Assembly: GCA_028279245.1 (NCBI GenBank)
Contig: JANQOE010000104.1
Span: 1 to 37,871, forward strand
Direction: 5' to 3'
Origin: Alphaproteobacteria bacterium
GTDB lineage: Bacteria > Pseudomonadota > Alphaproteobacteria > UBA6615
Length of the DNA: 37,871 nt
A program made the position numbers and the translations under genes. Positions 31,044 to 37,871 of this stretch are shown piece by piece (position 1 is the stretch's first letter; each line of letters begins with the position of its first letter). The notes beneath the pieces were generated by a model. The model was not told where the DNA came from. It did not search any database and saw nothing but the letters and a program-made list of their open reading frames with translations.

Positions 31044-32483
31044 ATGTTCGGCTTGTCGACGTCGTTATGGCTGGAACTGGGCGGGCTACTCAGCCTGGCG
31101 TTGGCGATACTGACCTCGACGCGTGTGTTGCTGCGGAAACGCGACGTTCGCGCGGCAATCGGCTGGATCGGTCTGATATGGCTGGTGCCGGTTCTTGGCC
31201 CGTTGCTGTACCTGCTTCTGGGCATCAACCGGATAGAGCGGCGGGCGGCCCAGTTGCGCCCGAACCTGGCGGAACGGGCGCCGACACTTCATCTGGAGAA
31301 GGGGGCGGAGTTCCTCCGGTCGCACTTGCCGGCACCAGAGAGCCATTTGGCCGATCTGTCGCGATTGGTCGACAATTTGACAGGCGTGCCGCTGGCCGGC
31401 GGTAACCGTGTCACCACGCTGGCCAACGCCGGCGCAGCCTACGCCGCGATGATCGAAGCGATCGACGGGGCGACCCAGTCCATCGCGCTCAGCACCTACA
31501 TCTTCGGCCGGGATGAACCGGGTCAGTCGATCGCCGATGCGTTGGTTCGGGCGGTCGGGCGCGGGGTCCAGGTGCGGGTTCTCCTGGACGGTATGGGGGC
31601 CTGGTACACGTGGCCGAGGGTGTCGAAGGCGCTGGCGGCCCAGGGCGTCCGGGTCAGCCTGTTCCTCTATTCGCTCATCCCCTGGCGGATGCCCTACTTG
31701 AACCTGCGAAGCCATCACAAAATCCTGGTGGTCGACGGCCGGGTGGGCTTTACGGGCAGCATGAATATCGGCAGCGGCAATCTGAGCCGTGGCCGTCCCC
31801 AACAGGACACGCACTTTCGTTTCGAAGGTCCGGTGGCCTGCGAGATGATGCAGGTCTTCGCCCGAGAATGGGGGTTTACGACCGGAGAGCAGCTAGAGGG
31901 CGATAGCTGGTTCCCGGCGGTGGACGATGTTGGTGATGTGGCGGCACGAGGGATTGCGTCCGGGCCCGACCAGCAGACCGATACCCTAAGGCTTACTCTC
32001 TTGGCCGCACTCGGGCGGGCGCGGCGGTCGGTGTGGATCGTGACGCCGTATTTCCTGCCCGACGCTCGGCTGATCACTGCGTTAAACTTGGCCGCCCTAC
32101 GGGGCCTGCGGGTGGAGATTATCCTGCCGGAGAAGACGAACCTTCCGCCGACCCAATGGGCCTGCAACGCGCAGCTTTGGCAGATGGTTAACCAAGGGTG
32201 CAACGTGTCCATGTCGCCCCCACCCTTCGATCACTCGAAGATCGTGGTGGTCGACGAGACCTGGGTGTTGGTGGGGTCGGCGAACTGGGATGAGCGCAGC
32301 CTAAGGCTCAATTTCGAGTTCAATGTGGAAGCCTACGACGCGGCGTTCGCTAAGTCGCTGCTTGACCTGGTCCTTGAGAAACGACGGCGGGCGATACCGG
32401 TCAGCCGGGCTGACCTGGAGCGCCGGCCGCTACTGGTGAAGCTTCGTGACGGCGTGGCCCGACTGTTCTTGCCTTACATGTGA
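31044..32483 (+). CDS. cls: Cardiolipin synthase (phospholipase D family)
   Basis: 479 residues. Two N-terminal membrane helices (LWLELGGLLSLALAILTST and AIGWIGLIWLVPVLGPLLYLLLG), then two PLD domains. HKD motif 1 is RSHHKILVVDGRVGFTGSMNIGSGN near residue 223; motif 2 is FDHSKIVVVDETWVLVGSANWDERS near 397. Both catalytic His/Lys/Asp sets are intact. It condenses phosphatidylglycerol with another phospholipid to make cardiolipin at the inner membrane. It begins 3 bp after the DUF6285 stop, so it may be read from the same transcript although the roles are unrelated. Confidence 0.95.
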   Translation: MFGLSTSLWLELGGLLSLALAILTSTRVLLRKRDVRAAIGWIGLIWLVPVLGPLLYLLLGINRIERRAAQLRPNLAERAPTLHLEKGAEFLRSHLPAPESHLADLSRLVDNLTGVPLAGGNRVTTLANAGAAYAAMIEAIDGATQSIALSTYIFGRDEPGQSIADALVRAVGRGVQVRVLLDGMGAWYTWPRVSKALAAQGVRVSLFLYSLIPWRMPYLNLRSHHKILVVDGRVGFTGSMNIGSGNLSRGRPQQDTHFRFEGPVACEMMQVFAREWGFTTGEQLEGDSWFPAVDDVGDVAARGIASGPDQQTDTLRLTLLAALGRARRSVWIVTPYFLPDARLITALNLAALRGLRVEIILPEKTNLPPTQWACNAQLWQMVNQGCNVSMSPPPFDHSKIVVVDETWVLVGSANWDERSLRLNFEFNVEAYDAAFAKSLLDLVLEKRRRAIPVSRADLERRPLLVKLRDGVARLFLPYM

Positions 32484-32487
32484 GGGC

Positions 32488-32820
32488 TTAGGGCTCCCAG
32501 CGGTGGCAGCCGGTCAGAGACGCCTCGTGGGCCGTCGTGGCGGCCCGGCAGCCGTTCGGATCTGGGCTGTGTGGCGGGCCGCCGGCGAGGAAGATGTTCG
32601 TGTCTGTCGACTGGCATACCGGGCCATTGCCGTTGACCGCCCGGAAGAACGAGCAGTCGCGGTCCGTGGCCGCCGATAAGGCATGTTCGGGCATGGTTTT
32701 GCCGGTGTCGAGATAAGCTGCGCCGCTGAGCGATAAGGACGCGATTGTCACTGGGAGCGGCACGAGACAGCCGCCGAGTAGGAGTGGCAGAGCAAGAGTC
32801 GCCCACCTCAGTCCAGCCAT
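32488..32820 (-). CDS. Small lipoprotein, unknown function
   Basis: 110 residues from ATG at 32818-32820, with SD GGGGGA. The signal ends in a lipobox, LLLGGC, with the lipidated cysteine at about residue 18. The mature part contains YLDTGKTMPEHALSAATDRDCSFFRAVNGNGPVCQ, a pattern I recognise from alphaproteobacterial lipoproteins of unknown role. Four further cysteines could form disulfides. Tail-to-tail with cardiolipin synthase. The segment 32821-32948 has no gene. Confidence 0.82.
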   Translation of the reverse strand: MAGLRWATLALPLLLGGCLVPLPVTIASLSLSGAAYLDTGKTMPEHALSAATDRDCSFFRAVNGNGPVCQSTDTNIFLAGGPPHSPDPNGCRAATTAHEASLTGCHRWEP

Positions 32821-32948
32821 GTTGCATCCCCCAGTACTTCGTAGGCGTGAAAGTACCTGAGAGACCTGAAGTGCGAGTTAAGCGAACACCGGTTATTGCA
32901 TTGATTTTGCTTTGATCTTCTTTTGCCACATGGGTGGATTCTTCGTGG

Positions 32949-33629
32949 TTAAGAGCCGGCTAAACTGATCCTTCGCTGATAAGTGTGCAGCATGAGAGCC
33001 GTGCCGAGGGCGGGCACCAGGAGGCCGATCAGGGGCACTGTGAAGAGAAATGCGATGATGGCGCCGACGGTCCAAACGGCGGCCCGGTTTCGGCGGCGGA
33101 GGTGCCGGACGTCATCGGGTGGCACGCGGCGCAGGGCGACCAGCTCAAAGTACTCACGGCCGAGGAGATGTCCGTTCACTGCGTAGTAGAGCAGTAGGTT
33201 CAGCGGCGGCACGAAGAGCAGGATCAGGTATAGGGGGAGGAGAAGCAGGTTAATCGCCAGGACGGTTAGGCCAAGCCGGATCGTGGTTGCGACGATCTCG
33301 GCTATCGACTGGCGGCGGGCCGGCGGAAGCGACGGGTAGTGCCGCGCCTCAACGGCCATGCACACATCCTCGAGGAACAGGCCGACGACCATTATGGCGA
33401 CGCCCGGGAATAGAATAATCGTCAGGGCGACGACGAGCAGGCCGCCAAAAAGGTCGGCAATCCCTTCAAGCCAGGCCGTTTGCAGCAATTCGGTTTGCGT
33501 GAGCAGGGCGCCGAGACCGGCCCAGAGCACGGCGAACAGCAGAACGCTCAGGGCGATACTCTTGAGGATGACCCGCAGAAACCGGGGGTCGTCCAGCTGC
33601 CCAATGGTCTTAAAGAGGTCGCCGATCAC
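32949..33629 (-). CDS. EI24/CysZ-like membrane protein
   Basis: 226 residues from GTG at 33629, preferred to ATG 33665 because the sequence then begins VIGDLFKTIGQLDDPRF, as expected of the family, with GGAAGG upstream. Five or so membrane helices: ILKSIALSVLLFAVLWAGLGALL, FGGLLVVALTIILFPGVAIMVVGLFL, LTVLAINLLLLPLYLILLFVPPLNLLLYY, and AVWTVGAIIAFLFTVPLIGLLVPALG. The EI24 signature LLLYYAVNGHLLGREYFELVALRR is clear. CysZ imports sulfate, but this domain occurs in many proteins without that role and no cys genes are nearby. Divergent from the cyclase gene at 33707. Confidence 0.87.
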   Translation of the reverse strand: MIGDLFKTIGQLDDPRFLRVILKSIALSVLLFAVLWAGLGALLTQTELLQTAWLEGIADLFGGLLVVALTIILFPGVAIMVVGLFLEDVCMAVEARHYPSLPPARRQSIAEIVATTIRLGLTVLAINLLLLPLYLILLFVPPLNLLLYYAVNGHLLGREYFELVALRRVPPDDVRHLRRRNRAAVWTVGAIIAFLFTVPLIGLLVPALGTALMLHTYQRRISLAGS

Positions 33630-33706
33630 GGGAGGCCTTCCGTTGGTGCAGGTCGAGACCCCCATATGCTAGTTTCGCCCCGCTTCGGGAACCCCAGACA
33701 GGCACG

Positions 33707-35641
33707 ATGTCCTCTCACACCCACGATCGTCGGTTGGCTGTCATCATGGCGACGGATGCCGTGGGCTTTAGCCGTCTGGTGCGTGTGGACGAGGACATCG
33801 CGCTCGACGCCCTGCGGGCTGGCCATGACATGCTTGCAGCGGAGGTGACGAAGCAGGGTGGACGCATCTTCAGCAAGGCCGGGGACAGTGCATTTGCGGA
33901 GTTCGTGAGCCCTGACGCGGCCGTCAAGGCGGCCATGGCGTTCCAGATGGCGGTCTTCGCATATAACCGGCAGATCAGCCGAGACCGGCAGATGCGGTTC
34001 CGGATCGGCATAAACCTTGGGACCGCGGTCGTGGAAGGCGACAACCTGCTGGGAGACTGCGTGAACGTGGCGGCCCGGCTTGAGGGCCTGTCCGAGCCGG
34101 ATGGCATGTGTATCTCCGGCACCGTCTACGACCAGGTGCACGAGAGAATTCAAGCCAAATACGACAGTCTTGGAGGGCGGCGGCTCAAGAACATCGACAC
34201 GCCGGTGCGGGCCTATCGGGTGCGGCCCAGCCAGAAGGGTCGTTCGATCTATGCTTGGGGCGAGGAGACCGTCCAGGCGCTGCGCCGCCGAGCATGGCGG
34301 ACAAAGCGCGAGGCCGTTGAGAGCGTCGAGAAATGGGGTGAGGAACAAGGAAGTAAGCTTCGACAGCGCGTTGAGGACATCATTGAAGGGCCTGAGCCAG
34401 AACCAAGCGAGCCGACGGGTGCTCCAAGCGATGGGGGGCCGCGGGGTAGGCCCGTCAGCGACGGATTGTCTTTGCCCTCCGGTGCCTCGGTCGCCGTGCT
34501 GCCGTTTGCGGCCGAAGAAGATGAACCGGGACTGACTTATTGCACCGGCCTGATCACCGAAGCGTTGATCGGCGCGCTGGTCCGTACACCTGGCCTCTTT
34601 GTGATTGCACGAAACTCGTCGTTCGAGGCTGGCCGCCGCGGTGGCGAGCTTTCCCGTGTCGGGCGCCAGCTTGGTGTTCGTCATCTGGTTGTTGGGCAGA
34701 TGCGGGTTACCGGCGGTCGCTTGCACACCGCCGTGCAGTTGGTTGATCGGACCGTGGGCACAGCGGATTGGGAGGGAACCGTCGTTGGCGACCTGGGCAA
34801 CCTCCAGCATGTCGTGGCGCAAATCTGGCGTGGCGTCGCAGAGCGCCTGGGGACCGTGACGGCCGACGTTGAGGCCGCTGCGCTGCGACCGCCGATGATT
34901 CTTGATGCCTACCCCTATGCACAGCGCGCGCGGGGCTTGGAGAAGGATACGGACGAGGTTACATGCGCGGAAGCGCAGGCGCTGTTGGAGAAGGCTGTTC
35001 GGCGCGATCCCGCGCACGCCGAAGGGCATGCGCGACTGTCGCGGGCCATCCTGCGGAAGGCTCAGGTTGGCACCGGTCCGTTCGAACAGGAACTCGGTGA
35101 GTCGCTGGAGGTAGCCGCAAAGGCGGTGGAGCTCGACCCGCTGCTTCCGGCGGCCCATGCGGCGGAAGCGAATGCGGCGATGTGGCTGCGGATGCACGAG
35201 CGGGCAGACCAGGCTTGCGAAAAAGCTGTTGCTTTGGCGCCGCACGACGCTGACGTGCTTGAGACCAGCGCGAGCCTGTCGATCTGGTCCGGCCGCCCTG
35301 GTCAGTCACTGGACGAGATCAAACAGGCGATGCGGCTGGATCTGCTGAATCCGGACAAATTCTTGTTCGACCTAGGGCATGCCCGGTTTTGCATGGGCCA
35401 CTATGAGGATGCGATCTCGGCCTTCTTGCGCAGCGCGATCCGTGATCCGTCCTTTGTGCCCAATCAAGTGTTTCTCGCCTCATCCTATGGGCATCTGCGC
35501 GAGGTGGGGGACGCGGAGAGCGTACTGAAGCGTTGCCCAGAGGACTCAGTCCGCCGGTTGCTCGATCTGCTGCCCTACGCGCGTCTGGAGGACGCTGACC
35601 GGTTGCGCGACGGTCTCTACAAGGGTGGCTTGGTGCTTTGA
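33707..35641 (+). CDS. Class III adenylate/guanylate cyclase with TolB-like and TPR regions
   Basis: 644 residues. The cyclase domain is N-terminal (about 8-170): RRLAVIMATDAVGFSRL with metal-binding Asp17, FSKAGDSAFAEFVS with second metal Asp60, and NLLGDCVNVAARLEGLS near 105-121. Both aspartates are present, so catalysis is plausible; ATP/GTP choice is not decided. A charged linker follows (about 175-255). Then a TolB/FlgO-like region comes (SVAVLPFAAEEDEPGLTYCTGLITEALIGALVRTPGLFVIARNSSF, about 262-310), and C-terminal TPR-like helices (about 390-620). No membrane segment. Proteins of this layout are common in alphaproteobacteria and are thought to couple a cAMP signal to protein contacts. 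Confidence 0.93.
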   Translation: MSSHTHDRRLAVIMATDAVGFSRLVRVDEDIALDALRAGHDMLAAEVTKQGGRIFSKAGDSAFAEFVSPDAAVKAAMAFQMAVFAYNRQISRDRQMRFRIGINLGTAVVEGDNLLGDCVNVAARLEGLSEPDGMCISGTVYDQVHERIQAKYDSLGGRRLKNIDTPVRAYRVRPSQKGRSIYAWGEETVQALRRRAWRTKREAVESVEKWGEEQGSKLRQRVEDIIEGPEPEPSEPTGAPSDGGPRGRPVSDGLSLPSGASVAVLPFAAEEDEPGLTYCTGLITEALIGALVRTPGLFVIARNSSFEAGRRGGELSRVGRQLGVRHLVVGQMRVTGGRLHTAVQLVDRTVGTADWEGTVVGDLGNLQHVVAQIWRGVAERLGTVTADVEAAALRPPMILDAYPYAQRARGLEKDTDEVTCAEAQALLEKAVRRDPAHAEGHARLSRAILRKAQVGTGPFEQELGESLEVAAKAVELDPLLPAAHAAEANAAMWLRMHERADQACEKAVALAPHDADVLETSASLSIWSGRPGQSLDEIKQAMRLDLLNPDKFLFDLGHARFCMGHYEDAISAFLRSAIRDPSFVPNQVFLASSYGHLREVGDAESVLKRCPEDSVRRLLDLLPYARLEDADRLRDGLYKGGLVL

Positions 35642-35663
35642 GCGTGACAGCGGGAAGGCAAGC

Positions 35664-36143
35664 ATGAGGAAGCTCGAGGGGTCTTGCCATTGCGGGGCCG
35701 TGCGGTTCTCGGTCATGAGCCACGCGCCATATCCCTACATGCGTTGCTACTGTTCCATATGCCGAAAGACCTCGGGGAGTGGCGGTTTCTCCATCAACCT
35801 GGGCGCCGATGCGCGGACCCTGGAGGTTGAAGGCGAGGACAACATGTCTGTTTATCAGGCCCGTTTGCCGAACGACGAGCGGAGTCCGGCGCGGCGCCAT
35901 TTTTGCAAGATCTGTGGGTCGCCGCTGTGGATCTATGATCCTCGTTGGCCGGAGCTGCTGCATCCCCAGGCCGGAGCCATCGACACTGCATTGCCAAAGC
36001 CGTCGGCGTTTGTCGACCTTATGCTCGGGTCGGCGGCGCCCTGGGTTGCACTGCACGACGAGGCCAATGTCGACCGGTTCGATGGGTATCCGGAGCTATC
36101 GGTCGAGGATTGGCACCGGCAACACGGTCTGTGGGAGGACTGA
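35664..36143 (+). CDS. GFA-family (glutathione-dependent formaldehyde-activating / CENP-V-like) zinc protein
   Basis: 159 residues from ATG at 35664 with SD GGGAAGG 5 nt before. The zinc-binding cysteines are all present: C8/C10 in SCHCGAV, C28/C30/C33 in RCYCSICRKTSG, and C81/C84 in HFCKICGS. The tail SAAPWVALHDEANVDRFDGYPELSVEDWH is typical of the family. The fold binds glutathione in Gfa itself, but most members have no proven activity. It precedes the threonine dehydrogenase gene by 3 nt, so the three genes to the right edge form an operon. Confidence 0.92.
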   Translation: MRKLEGSCHCGAVRFSVMSHAPYPYMRCYCSICRKTSGSGGFSINLGADARTLEVEGEDNMSVYQARLPNDERSPARRHFCKICGSPLWIYDPRWPELLHPQAGAIDTALPKPSAFVDLMLGSAAPWVALHDEANVDRFDGYPELSVEDWHRQHGLWED

Positions 36144-36146
36144 AGC

Positions 36147-37100
36147 TTGCGCAGGGTCTTGGTAACGGGGGCGCTCGGTCAAATCGGTTCCGAAATTGTT
36201 CCTGTACTTCGCGAGAAATACGGTTGCGAGAACGTTGTGGCGTCGGACATCCGCTTGATGCCTGGGGCCGGCGGAGAGGAGCCGTTCGAGCTGATCGATT
36301 GCACGCAACACGACCAGTTGCAGGAGGTCGTGCGGCGGTTGGATATCGGGACTATCTATCATCTTGCGGCATTGCTTTCCGCGGTGGCGGAGCAAAAGCC
36401 GCATGTCGCTTGGGATCTGAATATGTCGGGTCTTTACGGCGTGCTGGAGGTGGCGCGCCGGTACCGCTGCAAGGTCTTTTTCCCCAGTTCGATTGGCGCG
36501 TTCGGCCCAAGTACGCCGCGCGATCAAACGCCCCAGGTGACGATCCAGCGCCCGACGACCATGTACGGGCTGACGAAGGTGGCCGGGGAGTTGTTGTGCG
36601 ACTACTACTTCCAGCGCTTCGGTGTCGACACGCGGAGTCTACGCCTGCCCGGCATCATCTCCTTTGTAGCGCCACCCGGCGGCGGCACCACTGACTATGC
36701 TGTCGACATCTTCTATCAAGCCATTCGCTATCACCATTACACCTGCTTTCTGCGCGCGGATACGCAGCTGGACATGATGTACATGCCGGACATGGTGCGG
36801 GCAGTGCTGGAATTGATGGAGGCGGATGGATCGAAACTCATCAATCGCAACTCCTACAACGTCACGGCGATGAACTTCACGCCGGACGAATTGGCGGCGG
36901 AAATCCGCAAGCATGACCCGTCTTTTGTGATCGATTACGACCCTGATCCGGTGCGCCAGGGCATCGCCGACACCTGGCCCCGGTCGATCGACGACAGTGC
37001 CGCGCAAGACGAATGGAACTGGCAACCGCGGTACGACCTTGCCAGCATGACCGAGGATATGCTCGCCAAACTGCGGCAGAAGCTGCGAACGGTGCGTTAG
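36147..37100 (+). CDS. SDR-type L-threonine 3-dehydrogenase (NAD-dependent epimerase-like)
   Basis: 317 residues from TTG at 36147. Extended-SDR features: RVLVTGALGQIGSEIVPVL at residues 3-21 (GxxGxxG), ASDIR at strand 2 end, IYHLAALLSAVAEQKPHVAWDLNMSGL near 70-95, SSIGAFGPSTPRDQTPQ near 114-131, and catalytic MYGLTKVAGE (Tyr140, Lys144). The PGIISFVAPPGGGTTDYAVDIFYQAI stretch and the C-terminus are typical of the epimerase-type TDH seen in some bacteria and in animals. It oxidises L-threonine to 2-amino-3-ketobutyrate, and the ligase that consumes this unstable product follows 15 bp later. Confidence 0.93.
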   Translation: MRRVLVTGALGQIGSEIVPVLREKYGCENVVASDIRLMPGAGGEEPFELIDCTQHDQLQEVVRRLDIGTIYHLAALLSAVAEQKPHVAWDLNMSGLYGVLEVARRYRCKVFFPSSIGAFGPSTPRDQTPQVTIQRPTTMYGLTKVAGELLCDYYFQRFGVDTRSLRLPGIISFVAPPGGGTTDYAVDIFYQAIRYHHYTCFLRADTQLDMMYMPDMVRAVLELMEADGSKLINRNSYNVTAMNFTPDELAAEIRKHDPSFVIDYDPDPVRQGIADTWPRSIDDSAAQDEWNWQPRYDLASMTEDMLAKLRQKLRTVR

Positions 37101-37115
37101 CGTTGGAGCATTCGG

Positions 37116-37871
37116 ATGCCGTTTGATCGCGTTGAAGCCGTACTCTCCGAGGCACTGGCGGACATCGATGCCCGCGGTGTCGCTAAGCGGCATGAGAGCG
37201 TCATTGTTGGCCTCGTGCCCGGCGAGGCGGGAAGGGGGCCGCGGTATCTGCTGGAGGGTTTTGGCGACAAACGCTTTCTGCGCATGAATTCAAACGGCTA
37301 TCTCGGCCTCGCCCTGCATCAGCGTATTCGAAAGGCGGAGGAAGAGGCCGTGTCTGCGTATGGTGCGGGGCCTGGGGCCGTTCGCTTCATCAGTGGTACA
37401 TGGGCGCCGCATACGGAGTTGGAGCGACGATTGGCGGCGTTCCATAGCCGGCCGGCCGGCATGGTGTTCAGTTCGGCCTATGCGACGACCATGGGTGTCT
37501 TGCCGCCGTTGGTGACCAACGAAACCTTGCTGATCAGTGATGAGCTGAATCACAACAGCATCATCAACGCGATGCGTCTGGCGCGACCGGGCGAGAAGCA
37601 GGTCTACCCGCATCTGGACCTGGCGAAACTGGATGCAGCACTTCGTGACGGTGCCGGAAAGTGGCGGCGCGCCATTGTCGTGACCGATGGGATATTCAGT
37701 ATGCGGGGCGACCACGCGCCGCTGGACGACATCATGGAGATCGCCCGGACTCACGATGCCGGGTTCCCGGAGAACGTTATTGTCGTCACCGATGATTCGC
37801 ATGGTGTTGGCGCGTTTGGTGCTGCCGGACGTGGGGTCGAGGAGTATTGCGGCGGGGTTCGAAGCGACCTT
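37116..37871 (+). CDS. kbl: 2-amino-3-ketobutyrate CoA ligase (glycine C-acetyltransferase), 3' end outside window
   Basis: 252 codons are visible, open to the right edge. ATG at 37116 has SD GGAG at 37105-37108. PLP fold-type I, alpha-oxoamine synthase family: RMNSNGYLGLALHQRIRKAEEEAVSAYGAGPGAVRFISGTWAPHTELERRLA, then FSSAYATTMGV, ISDELNHNSIINAMR, TDGIFSMRGDHAPL and DDSHGVGAFGAAGRG. The PLP-binding lysine lies beyond the edge. It splits 2-amino-3-ketobutyrate with CoA into glycine and acetyl-CoA. The close relatives are AONS and ALAS, but the adjacent TDH gene supports Kbl. Confidence 0.93.
   Translation, partial: MPFDRVEAVLSEALADIDARGVAKRHESVIVGLVPGEAGRGPRYLLEGFGDKRFLRMNSNGYLGLALHQRIRKAEEEAVSAYGAGPGAVRFISGTWAPHTELERRLAAFHSRPAGMVFSSAYATTMGVLPPLVTNETLLISDELNHNSIINAMRLARPGEKQVYPHLDLAKLDAALRDGAGKWRRAIVVTDGIFSMRGDHAPLDDIMEIARTHDAGFPENVIVVTDDSHGVGAFGAAGRGVEEYCGGVRSDL

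Noticed and set aside
31086..31814. 242-codon minus-strand frame inside cardiolipin synthase
   Set aside because: No SD or recognisable domain; it overlaps the first HKD domain of the real gene.
33626..35245. 539-codon minus-strand frame opposite the cyclase gene
   Set aside because: Long antisense frames are expected in GC-rich genes; its product has no domain, while the plus strand encodes a clear cyclase with both metal aspartates.

Overview
The window looks like an ordinary chromosomal segment of a GC-rich alphaproteobacterium, probably from the Rhodospirillales or a neighbouring order. The evidence is the gene order recG / sdhE / mfd, an isocitrate lyase divergent from a RamB/ScfR-type regulator, a TTAA-N7-TTAA CtrA-type box, a PleD-like protein, a bactofilin and a DUF502 membrane protein. 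No transposase, integrase, phage gene or CRISPR array was seen. Genes are tightly packed, and almost all starts have a recognisable Shine-Dalgarno (SD) sequence.

Layout. 1-6.4 kb holds small, mostly poorly characterised genes: a secreted propeller-like protein cut by the window edge, a Sel1-repeat protein, a GNAT acetyltransferase, a flavodoxin-fold protein, a Dabb plus PPOX-family pair, a VanZ-like protein, tRNA-Asn and two tiny membrane proteins. 6.4-13.8 kb is a coherent catabolic island: an Ldh_2-family dehydrogenase, a TRAP transporter (dctPQM), a GntR/FCD regulator, two divergent DapA-family aldolase/lyase paralogues and an alpha/beta hydrolase. A near-perfect 20-bp palindrome sits between the two DapA-like genes. 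I cannot name the substrate from sequence; this is the best candidate for an undescribed pathway.

13.9-25.9 kb contains a bactofilin, two tandem tRNA-Leu genes, an SDR, the DUF502 protein, the regulator/isocitrate lyase pair, recG, sdhE, mfd and a SIS-only sugar-phosphate isomerase-like protein. 25.9-29.0 kb holds a FrnE/DsbA-like protein, a PleD-like protein with a degenerate GGDEF site that is divergent across the CtrA box from a PAS-like Cys-rich protein, and a small membrane protein. 28.9-31.0 kb encodes an SDR, an APH-fold kinase and a DUF6285 protein, a set resembling the reductase/kinase part of levulinate (4-hydroxyacyl-CoA) catabolism. 31.0-35.6 kb has cardiolipin synthase, a small lipoprotein, an EI24/CysZ-like protein and a class III cyclase-TPR protein. 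35.7-37.9 kb encodes a GFA-family zinc protein followed by SDR-type threonine dehydrogenase and 2-amino-3-ketobutyrate CoA ligase, which together convert threonine to glycine and acetyl-CoA; the ligase runs off the right edge.

All calls come from reading translations and DNA motifs by eye. No database search, fold prediction or expression data was available.
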